Shown: positions 24,330 through 33,941, counted from the stretch's first letter. The stretch: 64,000 bases of DNA from Mucilaginibacter sp. SG564 (GCF_013149275.1 NZ_JABGNA010000009.1:38753-102752), one strand, 5' to 3'. The notes: generated by a model not told the origin, from the sequence alone. Program-made: numbers and translations.

Positions 24330-24511
24330 ATAGCACCCCAACCCCAACGCTGCTACCTTATTGATATTTAATTGTTATTTCAATGTTTCGTTAATGTAAT
24401 CTGCTTATTTGTTAACATTAAGGTTACATTAAAATGTTTTCTTTGTTTGCTATTCCTAATAGCGAGTTAATGCCCTGTTTAATACTATGATCACCCATTC
24501 AATTTTAATGT
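24330..24511. promoter_or_regulatory. Upstream region of the TPR regulator with TTAATGTAA-type sites
   Basis: TTAATGTAAT near 24390 and GTTACATTAA near 24424 are inverted copies of one decamer. TTAATGTAAC recurs near 26334, upstream of the TonB receptor gene. These could be binding sites for the regulator encoded at 24512 or for a phosphate regulator. No gene was seen. Confidence 0.35.
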
Positions 24512-26161
24512 ATGGTTAGCATTTATGCCCGGCCCTCGCAATTTATGTCGGTATTGTTGGGAATTCTTGTATGCTTAAGCATGCTCGCCCGTGCCCAAAC
24601 CGAAAAAAATACCCAACTTCAGCAATTACAATCATTAGGACAGCCCCATCCCGATTCGGCGCTTATTGTACTTAAAAAAGCGCATGCCAAAGCGGTTCAG
24701 GATAATGATAACCTGGCAGCCGCCAAAATATTGCAGCAAATGGGGCAAATATGTTTTAACCAGGGGCATTACGCGCAGGCACTCGATTTTTATTTACATG
24801 CCGATAAAATATTCGCCCAGGAAAATAATAAAAACCTGCTGGCAGATAATATGGGCAAAATGGGCATCCTGTATTATTATAACAAACGCTCTGACAAATC
24901 ATTTCAGCTTTATAATAAAGCCCTGGCTCTTTACAGATCTACGGATAATAAAAAAGGACAAGCCGAAATATTTGGCGCGATAGGTCACCTGTACGAGAAA
25001 CATCATCAGTACGACAGCTCTTTTTATTACCAGCATTTGGCCCTGCGTACCTATAACCAGATAGGGGATAACTACGGGCAGGCAAAAATATATGAAAATC
25101 TGGGCAGCATTCATGAGGATCTGGCCAATTATGATTCATCTTACTCTTGTTTTAAAAAATCGCTGGAGATTTACCGGCAGCACCATGATGAGGTTGCCAG
25201 TATTGAGGTGATCAATAACATTGGCGATATTTTACGTAAAACGGGTAAATACGCGCAGGGGATTGAGCAATCGCGAAAGGCTTATGCTTTGTCGGTAAAA
25301 AATGATAACCTGTATCAGCTGGCCTCGGCCTGCCGCGACCTGGGTAAGGGATATCAGTTGCTGCATCAGATGGATAGTGCCTATCATTATCTGGAGTTAA
25401 GTCGTAAATATTCGCTTGAGGTATATTCGGGGGAAAGCCTTAAACAAACCTCTTTTTTACAGGTGTTGTATGATATGGATAAGAAGAGCGATGAAATTAC
25501 ACGTCTGAACAATATCCGCAAGATAAACCAGATAATTACCATTGCCATAGTTACCATTGTACTACTGCTGATTGTACTTGGGCTGGTAACCTTTAGCCGG
25601 CAGCGATTAAAGATCAGGGATCAGCGTGTTTTGGCCGAGCAAAACAAATCGATATTTGAGGCCCAGCATGAGTTGATGCAGCTTGAACTGAAAAACAAAC
25701 AGTTGGAAGAAGAAAGTCTGAAGCAGCAATTGGAGCTTAAAAGCCAGGAGTTATCGGCCCATACTTTAAACCTTATCAAAAATAACCAGCTGCTGGAAAG
25801 TATGCGTAATACGCTGCAGGTTATGGTTAAGGATGACAAGCGCGATCAGAAAAAGCAAATGCAGCAGATTATCCAGCAAATAAACCAAAGCTTTAACCAT
25901 GAGCAGCAATGGAAAGAGTTTACGCTGGCTTTTGAGCAGGTGCACCAGCGATTTTTCGACAAACTGAAACAGCATACCAACGATCTCACCTCAACGGATA
26001 TGCGATTGATAGCCCTGCTTAAAGTAAATATGGACTCCAAAGATATTGCCGGACTATTAGGCATCTCTAACGATAGTTTGCGTGTTGCCCGCTACCGTCT
26101 GCGCAAAAAGCTCAACCTGGAACAGGGTGATAATCTGTCGACTTTTATACAAGCTTTGTAG
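24512..26161 (+). CDS. TPR - membrane helix - HTH transcriptional regulator
   Basis: A signal-type N-terminus (MSVLLGILVCLSMLARAQ) leads five or more tetratricopeptide repeats (about 40-310; QGHYAQALDFYLHADKIF, YDSSYSCFKKSLEIYRQ), one membrane helix (about 335-357, IITIAIVTIVLLLIVLGLVT), a long coiled coil (about 365-440) and a C-terminal LuxR/GerE-like helix-turn-helix (STDMRLIALLKVNMDSKDIA, GLLGISNDSLRVARYRLRKK). This periplasm-to-cytosol one-protein sensor type is common in Bacteroidota. It sits upstream of a TonB receptor/phytase locus that it may control (inference). The ATG at 24545 is an alternative start. Confidence 0.9.
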   Translation: MVSIYARPSQFMSVLLGILVCLSMLARAQTEKNTQLQQLQSLGQPHPDSALIVLKKAHAKAVQDNDNLAAAKILQQMGQICFNQGHYAQALDFYLHADKIFAQENNKNLLADNMGKMGILYYYNKRSDKSFQLYNKALALYRSTDNKKGQAEIFGAIGHLYEKHHQYDSSFYYQHLALRTYNQIGDNYGQAKIYENLGSIHEDLANYDSSYSCFKKSLEIYRQHHDEVASIEVINNIGDILRKTGKYAQGIEQSRKAYALSVKNDNLYQLASACRDLGKGYQLLHQMDSAYHYLELSRKYSLEVYSGESLKQTSFLQVLYDMDKKSDEITRLNNIRKINQIITIAIVTIVLLLIVLGLVTFSRQRLKIRDQRVLAEQNKSIFEAQHELMQLELKNKQLEEESLKQQLELKSQELSAHTLNLIKNNQLLESMRNTLQVMVKDDKRDQKKQMQQIIQQINQSFNHEQQWKEFTLAFEQVHQRFFDKLKQHTNDLTSTDMRLIALLKVNMDSKDIAGLLGISNDSLRVARYRLRKKLNLEQGDNLSTFIQAL

Positions 26162-26549
26162 TGAGTGGTTTAGAAAAATGGCAGGTAATCTAATCAAATT
26201 CAGAAAATCCTTTAATTCTGAAAACGGCGTAGTCCTCAACAGAGTTAATTCTGATTCAGACAGAATGACAAACTGTTTTGATAACTACTCTCTACTAACT
26301 ACTCACCGCTCTCTATAAGTGCTTAATATTCTCTTAATGTAACGGTAAACTAATGATAATGGAGGTTTTGTTATTTATTATATAATTGATAATGAGTTGT
26401 TTGTGATTTTTTGTTGCCCTCGTGTATACGATGCTTGTAACGGTGTTTCCTTTTTGTAACGACAAATATTCGCAGGCATCAGTATGGTTTAAACACTTTT
26501 GCAGCGTCAAAAAAAAATCAATTCACAATTGTATCAATCGCTCACAAAA
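26162..26549. other. Gene-free region upstream of the TonB receptor
   Basis: Holds an imperfect inverted repeat around 26200-26270 (AATTCTGAAAA, TTCTGATTCAGACAGAA) resembling a dispersed Bacteroidota repeat, then ACTACTC-type short repeats near 26285-26310. A TTAATGTAAC decamer follows near 26334. The promoter of the receptor gene must lie here, but no clean -33/-7 pair was identified. Confidence 0.45.
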
Positions 26550-29315
26550 ATGAATAAATATTTACAAACCTTATTGTTCCTGCTGCTATGCGTTACCGCT
26601 GCTAACGCTACCAAGCTTAAGGGGCATGTGTATGACCGTAAAACCGGCGAACCCATGGTAGGCGCTACCGTTAGTCTCGACAAAACCAATAAAGCCACCA
26701 CTACCGGGTTGGATGGCTCATTTGAATTAAAAGATGTGCCCAAGGGTATATTTAATCTCCGGGTTTCCTATATCATGTTTAAAACTGTAATACAGGAAGT
26801 GGATATCGAAAAAGGGGATAACTTACAGCTGAAAATTTATCTGGAAGAAGCGGGTAAATCGCTGCAGGAAGTTACCATATCTACCAAAAAGAATGCCTCC
26901 TCTGAGAATACAGCCAGGAGGTTGGAGCAGCAATCAACCCAGGTACTGAACGTAGTATCAGGCAAGGCTATCGAAATATCGCCCGATTTAACGGTGGCCA
27001 ATGTTATTGCCCGTGTATCGGGTGTGTCTGTTGAGCGTAACAGCAATGGCGATGGACAGTATGCCATTTTACGTGGTATGGACAAACGCTATAACTACAC
27101 CCTGGTTAACGGCGTAAAGATTCCGAGCCCGGATAATAAGTACCGCTACGTTCCGCTTGATATTTTTCCATCAGATCTGTTGGATCGTTTGGAGGTTTAC
27201 AAAAGCCTTACGCCTAATATGGAAGGCGACGCGGTTGGTGGCGCCGTTAATATGGTGATGAAAGATGCTCCCGACCGTCTTACCGTGAATGCCAATATTG
27301 CCGCAGGGTATAGTCAGCTATTTATCGATCGGAAGTTTATGAGCTATGATTACTCCGGTATCAACTATAAATCACCTTCGGAGATACATGGCAAGAGTTA
27401 CCAGGCCACTCAAAATGATTTCTCAAAAGGTACTTTAAGCTATGCTTTAAAACATCCTGTTCCGAATGTGGTTGGCAGCTTAACCCTGGGCCAACGTTTT
27501 TTTGATAATAAATTAGGTGTACTTGTGGCCGGTAGTTATCAAAATACTTACCGGGGCAGCAATAGCGTGTTTTACAATTCGCAGGTTGTTAGTACAGATA
27601 AATTTGCCTCTATTACCAGCAGAAGCGACAGGCTGTATTCGGAACAACAAAAGCGTTACGGCCTGTTCTCCAAAGTTGATTATGTGATTGACAGCCGGAA
27701 TAAATTGAGTTTATTCAATACCTATGTTAACCTGACCAATATACAGGTACGCGATGAGATTTCAACCAATTTTTCGACTAATTACGAACCTGAGAAAGGT
27801 AACGCGCAACTCAGTTATTCAACCCGTAGCCGCTTAACCGAGCAACAAATTTATAATGGTATGCTTCGGGGCGATCATAAATTGTTTGATGATAAATTAA
27901 AAATACAATGGTCGGCGGTGTATTCATCAGCCGAAAACGAAGTGCCCGATAACACGACGATCAGTTTGAACGGTGTCCGTGAAAACTTTATTAACAGACC
28001 TACCTTCCTCACCAATGGTACTTCGCTTACCCATCGCTGGGAACGTAATACCGATGAAGACAAGGCCGGTTATCTCGACCTGACTTACACAGCGCCGGTA
28101 GCGGGTGTAAATGTTGATTTTTCTGCGGGTGGTTTATACCGCGATAAGCAGCGCAGCAGCTTTTATAATAATTATGCACTCACTGCGGCTAACCCCGATT
28201 TACAATACGGTAAGGATTTTCAAAATTATACCGACTTATCTTTTAACGTAACCAATCCTACCGGCGCGGTAAACAATCCTTTAACCTATGATGCTTCCGA
28301 AAAAATAAGTGCAGGGTATGGCATGTTTAAATTTACAACCAAAACAGTTCAGGTAGTTGGTGGCGCGCGGGTTGAGCATACCGATCAAGGGTATAATATG
28401 CTTTTCCCGCAGGGTGAGCCACGGCCGCAGGGTAGTCAGGTTTATACCGATGTATTGCCAAGCCTTACTTTAAAATATTTTTTAACTGATAAAGAGCAAT
28501 TGCACGCGTCTTATTTCAGATCAGTTAACCGGCCTGGCTTTTATGAGATAGTGCCCAGCAAAATAGTAAATGAAGAGTATGAGGAACGTGGTAACCCTGA
28601 TCTGAAACGCGCTATAGCCGATAATTTTGATTTACGATATGAGCTCTTCCCAAGTGCATCCACACAATTGCTGGTTGGTGGTTTTTATAAAACCATTAAA
28701 GATCCTATCGAATATATTTTTAAACCGGATGCTACACGCGGACAGGATATATATTACACTCCGGGTAATTTTGGTACAGCACACAACTATGGTTTAGAAC
28801 TTGATTTTATAAAATTCTTTAACAAATTCGGTGTAAAAGCCAATTATACCTATACACACTCGCGCATTACCACGCCAAAAAGCTCCAGGTACATTGATGC
28901 CAATGGCAACCCACAACTGGAATCTGTAAATCAAACAAGGCCACTTTACGGACAGTCGGAGCATATTGCAAATGTTTCCCTTTTATATAAGGATACCAAA
29001 AAAGGCTGGGATGCACAGCTGGCTACAAGTTATACCGGTCCGAGGATCAACACGGTATCGCAATTTCTGGATAATGACCTGTGGCAAAAAGGTTTTATAC
29101 AAATGGATGCCTCTGCCGAAAAGAGATTTAAAAGTGGCATAAGCGTTTTTGTAAAAGCAGGTAACCTGTTAAATACCCCCAATAAATTATTTATAAAAGG
29201 TACCAATGCAGCCAACGCGAATGTAGAAGGGATAGACGAATCAAATGGTCATACTTTAATTCGCAGTGATTACTACAAACAGACATACCTGATTGGTGTG
29301 CGCTATAAACTTTAA
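26550..29315 (+). CDS. TonB-dependent outer-membrane receptor with carboxypeptidase-like N-domain
   Basis: A 921-residue protein. A signal peptide leads a carboxypeptidase-regulatory-like domain (about 22-105; LKGHVYDRKTGEPMVGATVS), then a plug (about 115-250; VANVIARVSGVSVERNSNGD, YAILRGMDKRYNYTLVNGVK, GDAVGGAVNMVMKDAPDR) and a 22-strand barrel ending in YKQTYLIGVRYKL. It imports a ligand with TonB/ExbBD energy. The C-terminal TonB-dependent receptor pattern is clear (HASYFRSVNRPGFYEIVPSK). The frame is open from a TTG at 26499; the ATG at 26550 starts the signal peptide. The downstream beta-helix and phytase genes suggest a phosphorylated organic ligand. Confidence 0.94.
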   Translation: MNKYLQTLLFLLLCVTAANATKLKGHVYDRKTGEPMVGATVSLDKTNKATTTGLDGSFELKDVPKGIFNLRVSYIMFKTVIQEVDIEKGDNLQLKIYLEEAGKSLQEVTISTKKNASSENTARRLEQQSTQVLNVVSGKAIEISPDLTVANVIARVSGVSVERNSNGDGQYAILRGMDKRYNYTLVNGVKIPSPDNKYRYVPLDIFPSDLLDRLEVYKSLTPNMEGDAVGGAVNMVMKDAPDRLTVNANIAAGYSQLFIDRKFMSYDYSGINYKSPSEIHGKSYQATQNDFSKGTLSYALKHPVPNVVGSLTLGQRFFDNKLGVLVAGSYQNTYRGSNSVFYNSQVVSTDKFASITSRSDRLYSEQQKRYGLFSKVDYVIDSRNKLSLFNTYVNLTNIQVRDEISTNFSTNYEPEKGNAQLSYSTRSRLTEQQIYNGMLRGDHKLFDDKLKIQWSAVYSSAENEVPDNTTISLNGVRENFINRPTFLTNGTSLTHRWERNTDEDKAGYLDLTYTAPVAGVNVDFSAGGLYRDKQRSSFYNNYALTAANPDLQYGKDFQNYTDLSFNVTNPTGAVNNPLTYDASEKISAGYGMFKFTTKTVQVVGGARVEHTDQGYNMLFPQGEPRPQGSQVYTDVLPSLTLKYFLTDKEQLHASYFRSVNRPGFYEIVPSKIVNEEYEERGNPDLKRAIADNFDLRYELFPSASTQLLVGGFYKTIKDPIEYIFKPDATRGQDIYYTPGNFGTAHNYGLELDFIKFFNKFGVKANYTYTHSRITTPKSSRYIDANGNPQLESVNQTRPLYGQSEHIANVSLLYKDTKKGWDAQLATSYTGPRINTVSQFLDNDLWQKGFIQMDASAEKRFKSGISVFVKAGNLLNTPNKLFIKGTNAANANVEGIDESNGHTLIRSDYYKQTYLIGVRYKL

Positions 29316-29343
29316 AACATTAATCATTTTAATCAAAAATAAG

Positions 29344-30597
29344 ATGAACTTAAAACCAATATTTACAGCACTGCTATTATCGGCCATAGCCATTGGCGGT
29401 TGTAGAAAAGCCAACCTGGATGTGGATACCAGCTCTGGCGACGGTTCGGCGCTGGGCGAGATATCCGGCGTGTGGGCAAAAGGCAGTACCCAGGTTATTA
29501 AAGGGGATGTGATCATTCCCGAAGGGAAATCACTGATCATTGAAGAAGGGGTAACCGTATTGATGGATACGGTAGCCAAACCCGAATTTATAGTAAAAGG
29601 CAACCTGTACTCAAGGGGTACTGCAGATAATCCGATAAAATTTACGGTGAACGATGCCTATAAAACCGACGCCAAAAAATTCGGAAAATTGTGGGGCGGA
29701 ATATTGGCAGCTAAAACCTGCCAGGAACTGGTTTTGGATCATACCATATTGGAGTACGGCGGCAATACCACATCAGATGCCTCAACTTCGGTAAAACAGG
29801 GTTTGTATAAAGCTGTTGCCGGCGAAAACGTACCCGCCTTATGGTTTTCCAATGTGAACGGTAAGCTGATTGTGGTTAACTCCATTGTTCGTCATTTCCA
29901 GGAAGACTGTACCTATATTGAAGGCGGCAAGATCATTTTTGCCAACAATACTTTCTATACAACGGGCGTAACAGGTGGCGAGGCAATGAACTTTAAATCG
30001 GGCTGTTTGGCTGATGTAGGCTTTAACCTGGTTTACAGCGCCAATACCAATGCCCTCAAATTGTCAAACGCGGGCGATCGTAACCCGCAGGCATATATCA
30101 TTGCCTATAACAATACCATGATCAATACAGGCTGGCGCAGGCCATCGGCCAAGGGCGGTTCTATTTGGTTAGAGAGTACAGTACACGCCGATTTATATAA
30201 CAACCTGTTTGCCAATACGCGTTTCGGTATAAAAAGAGATACTAAGGCTCCGGAAGATAAACGTTCGGTGATCAGCAATAACCTTTATTATGGTTATGAT
30301 CAAATCACGGTAAATCAGTTCCAGCCCTCGAAAGATATTGTTGCCGGTATTAATGATATCATTAGTACCAAAGCAGGCGACAACGACCCTAAGTTTGTGA
30401 ATTATCCTGAATCTACCCCGGTACTCAACGCCGTATTTAATACCGCCTGGGATTTTCATTTGCAAAGCGGTTCGCCGGCCTTAAATCATGGTATTACCAA
30501 CTTTACGCGCCACCATGCGGTAGGTATTACGGTAAATGGGGTAACCTATGTATCGCCAGATCCGGCTAATTACATCGGCGCTTTTGGTACAAAATAA
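29344..30597 (+). CDS. Right-handed beta-helix lipoprotein
   Basis: A lipoprotein signal with lipobox IAIGGC leads a chain of about 400 residues rich in short beta strands with Asn ladders (LWFSNVNGKLIVVNSIVRHF, YIEGGKIIFANNTFYTTG, IIAYNNTMINTGWR, YNNLFANTRFGIKRD), typical of pectate-lyase-like parallel beta helices. It is probably surface-exposed. It lies 28 bp after the TonB receptor gene, so they are cotranscribed, and a terminator follows. The ATG at 29344 is chosen because it opens the lipoprotein signal. No catalytic residues could be assigned. It could be a substrate-binding partner of the receptor. Confidence 0.85.
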   Translation: MNLKPIFTALLLSAIAIGGCRKANLDVDTSSGDGSALGEISGVWAKGSTQVIKGDVIIPEGKSLIIEEGVTVLMDTVAKPEFIVKGNLYSRGTADNPIKFTVNDAYKTDAKKFGKLWGGILAAKTCQELVLDHTILEYGGNTTSDASTSVKQGLYKAVAGENVPALWFSNVNGKLIVVNSIVRHFQEDCTYIEGGKIIFANNTFYTTGVTGGEAMNFKSGCLADVGFNLVYSANTNALKLSNAGDRNPQAYIIAYNNTMINTGWRRPSAKGGSIWLESTVHADLYNNLFANTRFGIKRDTKAPEDKRSVISNNLYYGYDQITVNQFQPSKDIVAGINDIISTKAGDNDPKFVNYPESTPVLNAVFNTAWDFHLQSGSPALNHGITNFTRHHAVGITVNGVTYVSPDPANYIGAFGTK

Positions 30598-30617
30598 TTG
30601 AATGTAGCATACTATGC

Positions 30618-30646
30618 AGCCCGGCTATATGGCCGGGCTGTTTTTT
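30618..30646 (+). terminator. Intrinsic terminator between beta-helix and phytase genes
   Basis: CAGCCCGGC and GCCGGGCTG form a GC-rich 9-bp stem with six T. It lies 12 bp before the phytase ATG, so read-through or partial termination would set a ratio between receptor and phytase. Confidence 0.88.
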
Positions 30647-30657
30647 AAGATAAATTA

Positions 30658-31758
30658 ATGAATAAATTAAGCAGTTATATAATTATAGCAGCAGGGGTAA
30701 TGCTGTTTAATACAGCTTGTGGCCAAAGTCAGGTACGTGATCACAAAGGAAATATGATGCCAGCAGTTTCATCGCAGGCTATTAAACCTGTTATTATTAC
30801 TGATACCGTATTGTTTGATACGGATGACCCCGCTATCTGGGTAAATCCTGCGGATCCGGCTAAAAGCCTCATCATCGGTACCGATAAGAACAGCGAAGGA
30901 GCGCTTTATGTATTCGATTTGCAAGGAAAAATTGTGAAAGACAAAGTGGTGCGTGGATTAAAGCGCCCAAACAATGTCGATCTGGCTTATGGCCTGATGT
31001 TGGGTGGTAAACTCACAGATATTGCTATTACTACCGAACGTATGACCCATAAGCTGCGGATATATTCCCTGCCGGATATGAAGCCTGTGGATAATGGCGG
31101 TATTGACGCATTTGTAGGCGAAACTGGTTTTGAGTACCGCGACCTGATGGGTATATCTATCTACACCGCAAAAAATGGTAAAATGTACGCGGTGGTTGGT
31201 CGCAAAAACGGCCCGAAAGATGGCGGGTATATTTGGCAGTATTTATTGGAAGATGATGGAACTGGAAATATTAAAGCGACATTGGTGCGCAAGTTTGGCG
31301 AGTACAGCGGTAAAAAAGAGATTGAATCGATAGCGGTAGATAATGAGCTGGGTTATATTTATTATTCCGATGAGCAGGTTGGTGTGCGCCAATACTATGC
31401 CGATCCGGATAAAGGCGACAAACAGTTGGCTATATTTGGCACTTCGGGTTTTGAGGCTGACCATGAAGGTATCTCCATTTATAAACTGACAGATAAAACA
31501 GGCTATATCCTGGTATCTGACCAGGGGGCCAACCGTTTCCAGATTTTTAGTCGTGAAGGAACAAAAGCAAATCCATTTGAACACAAACTAGTGAAAATTG
31601 TGAATGTTGCTGCTCAGCAAAGTGATGGATCTGATGTAGTGACCACACCGCTTAATACTACCTTTAAACATGGTATTTTTGTGGTGATGAGTAACGATAA
31701 AACTTTCCATTACTATCGTTGGGAAGATATTGCAGGTAAAGAATTGAAGGTAAAATAG
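30658..31758 (+). CDS. phy: Beta-propeller phytase (3-phytase)
   Basis: A 366-residue secreted lipoprotein-like protein (hydrophobic leader, Cys in FNTACGQ) that hydrolyses phytate (inositol hexakisphosphate) with calcium. The family's marks are present: DTDDPAIWVNPADPAKSLII near the N-terminus, LKRPNNVDLAYG, DLMGISIYTAKNGKMYAVVG, IESIAVDNELGYIYYSDEQV followed by GVRQYYADPD, and ADHEGISIY with the calcium-site acidic residues, all in a six-blade propeller. Paired with the TonB receptor it implies release of phosphate or inositol phosphates at the cell surface and uptake. Confidence 0.93.
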   Translation: MNKLSSYIIIAAGVMLFNTACGQSQVRDHKGNMMPAVSSQAIKPVIITDTVLFDTDDPAIWVNPADPAKSLIIGTDKNSEGALYVFDLQGKIVKDKVVRGLKRPNNVDLAYGLMLGGKLTDIAITTERMTHKLRIYSLPDMKPVDNGGIDAFVGETGFEYRDLMGISIYTAKNGKMYAVVGRKNGPKDGGYIWQYLLEDDGTGNIKATLVRKFGEYSGKKEIESIAVDNELGYIYYSDEQVGVRQYYADPDKGDKQLAIFGTSGFEADHEGISIYKLTDKTGYILVSDQGANRFQIFSREGTKANPFEHKLVKIVNVAAQQSDGSDVVTTPLNTTFKHGIFVVMSNDKTFHYYRWEDIAGKELKVK

Positions 31759-31776
31759 GTTATAATTATCCATAGG

Positions 31777-31806
31777 AAAAGGTCGCCCTTAGGGCGACCT
31801 TTTCTG
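31777..31806 (+). terminator. Intrinsic terminator after the phytase gene
   Basis: AAAAGGTCGCCC and GGGCGACCTTTT are perfect 12-bp arms around TTA. It lies 18 bp after the stop codon and closes the locus. Confidence 0.92.
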
Positions 31807-31905
31807 TTTTATCCGTACTTCTAAAATAAGAGTAATGCAATATAAAAGCCGTTTAAACTTGCAATAAAAATACTAATAATATTAGCATTTTAACAAAATT
31901 TGATA

Positions 31906-31913
31906 TAGGTTTG
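31906..31913 (+). promoter_or_regulatory. -7 box of the HD-domain gene
   Basis: TAGGTTTG matches TAnnTTTG. Transcription would start near 31920, downstream of the TTG at 31911, which therefore cannot be the start codon. No good -33 box was seen. Confidence 0.4.
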
Positions 31914-31967
31914 TATCATGAAATAAGGTCGGTATCAGACTTGATAATGGGGTATAAAAAACGTGAT

Positions 31968-32822
31968 ATGAAAATTGAGGATAAGATTTACGGTAGTTTT
32001 GAAGTTGGGCCAGTGCTGGAAGAGTTGATCTTGTCGGCACCTGTGCAACGGTTAAAAAACATTCATCAAGGTGGGGCTATATTCATGGTGAATCCGGCTT
32101 TAAACCAAACACGCTATGCGCATTCTGTTGGTGTGCTTTACCTGGTAAAACATTTTGGCGGGGATATTGAAGAACAAATAGCAGCTTTACTGCACGATGT
32201 TTCACATACCGCTTTTTCGCATGTGGCTGATTATGTGTTTGACAACATCAATGAAGATTATCATGAAACCATATTCGACGAGGTGATCAACCGCTCAGAA
32301 ATTCCCGTCATCCTCAAAAAATACGGGTTTAACAGCACTACCTTATTTAAACAAGCCTATACCATATTGGAGCAGCCACTCCCAGCGCTTTGTGCTGATA
32401 GAGTTGACTACACCCTGAGGGATCTGTATCAGGCTGATTTTATCGGGTTAACCGAGATCCGGAATTTTATCAAGGAGCTTACCATTCAGGATGGTTGCAT
32501 GGCGGTGAAGTCTGAAACGGCGGGTGAATGGATCAAAAATCAGTTTCGCCGTTTAAACGAGGCTTATTTTAAAAAGCCGGAACACGTATTCGCTAACCTG
32601 AAGCTGGCCGAACTTATAAAGGATGCTTTAGATGAGGGGATACTTCAAAAAAATGATCTTTTACGGGATGATTTTCAGGTATTACGTAAACTAAATAACC
32701 ATGTAACCATGAACCAGCGATTAAATGACATCGGAAACCTGGTTCACTTTAAACAATTTTATAATAAAGGTGCCGCAGAACGATTTAAACAAAGATCGCT
32801 GCACCCATTGATCATGGGTTGA
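31968..32822 (+). CDS. HD-domain phosphohydrolase (SAMHD1/dGTPase-like)
   Basis: A cytosolic protein with the HD metal-binding set H...HD...D: RYAHSVGVLYL, AALLHDVSHTAFSH and ALCADRVDYTLRDL. The N-terminal IYGSFEVGPVLEELILSAPV followed by QRLKNIHQGG is typical of the YdhJ/SAMHD1-like group that hydrolyses nucleotides or related phosphoesters. The substrate is not shown. The ATG at 31968 (MKIEDKIYG) is preferred; the ATG at 31947 is possible. The TTG at 31911 overlaps the -7 box and is rejected. A terminator follows. Confidence 0.88.
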   Translation: MKIEDKIYGSFEVGPVLEELILSAPVQRLKNIHQGGAIFMVNPALNQTRYAHSVGVLYLVKHFGGDIEEQIAALLHDVSHTAFSHVADYVFDNINEDYHETIFDEVINRSEIPVILKKYGFNSTTLFKQAYTILEQPLPALCADRVDYTLRDLYQADFIGLTEIRNFIKELTIQDGCMAVKSETAGEWIKNQFRRLNEAYFKKPEHVFANLKLAELIKDALDEGILQKNDLLRDDFQVLRKLNNHVTMNQRLNDIGNLVHFKQFYNKGAAERFKQRSLHPLIMG

Positions 32823-32869
32823 AACCGTATCTGCAATAAGAAATAAATACAACCTAAACTTTATACAAC

Positions 32870-32901
32870 AAACAAGCCCGGAGATTGCTCCAGGCTTGTT
32901 T
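32870..32901. terminator. Bidirectional terminator between HD and GH18 genes
   Basis: AAACAAGCCCGGAG and CTCCAGGCTTGTTT pair with one mismatch around a 4-base loop. It lies between two convergent genes. Confidence 0.75.
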
Positions 32902-32939
32902 CATTTGAGCTCAGGCAAATCGTTCCTATTCGACCGACT

Positions 32940-33941
32940 TTAATATTGTTGACCTTTCACCGCGGCCAATACTGCGGCGCCGTAACCATTTGGGTCACTA
33001 TTGAAAGCATAAACGAATACGCCTCCTTTTTGCCCCTGGGTTGGAGTCCATTTGGCAATGCTAATAGCATCGCTTTGCGAGCTTGGAGTTTCGGCATTGT
33101 GTCCGTAAACCATTTTGCCCGATGGTATTTTATTGGTTCCCGTAGCATAATTATTCATTAACTGGGTGCGGGTTGAATCACCGTCGTAAGATTGTACGCC
33201 GAAATAAGTAAAGTTGTTTACAAAGTTGCTGGCTATATTATTCCAGGCATAGCAATCCAATCCCGATGCTATTTCCAGTTCATTACCGGCTGTAGTACCA
33301 AAGTATTTGGTCATTTCTTTAATGCAATTGATATAGTTTGCATTGGCAGCCATGCTGGCGCTGTACCAGCCATAATAGCCAATCTCAGAATATTTTGGGA
33401 AAGGAGGAATTGGAGAAGGTTTTATACCGCTGTGTTCCACATCTAAAGTTATGCCATCTAAATGCAGCTGATCAAGCAATACCTGTTTCATTTTTAAAGC
33501 GTAGGCCGATGCACTGGCGTACCCAGCGGGCTTGGTGGTTTGCCAGCTTGATTCATCATCAATATTTTGTATTACTTTAATGCCTCTTGCCTGGAGTTTT
33601 TTAATATCACTGTAAAAAGAGCCATAGGATTTATAAGCACCGATGTAGCCGCCGCTGGCCGGATATTTTATGGTATCAATATAATTGGGAAGTTTAACTA
33701 CAAACAACACCACAATGTCTACGCCGTCAGGAATATCAGTTAGCTTATAAGTAGGATTTCGGCCGTCGGTTACAAAATAGGCAATAAATTTTTGTGTGGT
33801 GGCGCTGGTGGTTACTGCTCTTTTAACGGTGTTGTTTACCGGAGCTTGTGCCTGGCTGTCTTTTTTACAAGATGGAGCGAATGCGAGCACTAACAGGCAA
33901 AGCATCAAAAGCCCGGTTAAGGAAATAATGTTTTTTTTCAT
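32940..33941 (-). CDS. GH18-family lipoprotein (endo-beta-N-acetylglucosaminidase-like)
   Basis: A 333-residue protein with a lipoprotein signal (LAFAPSCKK) and a short linker, then a TIM-barrel glycosidase domain (about 50-333). Strand 4 is LDGITLDVEHSG, matching the GH18 signature DGxDxDxE at the first Asp, the last Asp and the catalytic Glu, with Thr in place of the middle Asp. Upstream strands (KFIAYFVTDGR, IKVIQNIDDES) and downstream ones (FTYFGVQSYDGDS) fit the EndoF/EndoS branch, which cleaves N-glycans or chitin-like chains. It is surface or periplasmic. A 0.7-kb regulatory-looking gap lies upstream. Confidence 0.88.
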   Translation of the reverse strand: MKKNIISLTGLLMLCLLVLAFAPSCKKDSQAQAPVNNTVKRAVTTSATTQKFIAYFVTDGRNPTYKLTDIPDGVDIVVLFVVKLPNYIDTIKYPASGGYIGAYKSYGSFYSDIKKLQARGIKVIQNIDDESSWQTTKPAGYASASAYALKMKQVLLDQLHLDGITLDVEHSGIKPSPIPPFPKYSEIGYYGWYSASMAANANYINCIKEMTKYFGTTAGNELEIASGLDCYAWNNIASNFVNNFTYFGVQSYDGDSTRTQLMNNYATGTNKIPSGKMVYGHNAETPSSQSDAISIAKWTPTQGQKGGVFVYAFNSDPNGYGAAVLAAVKGQQY

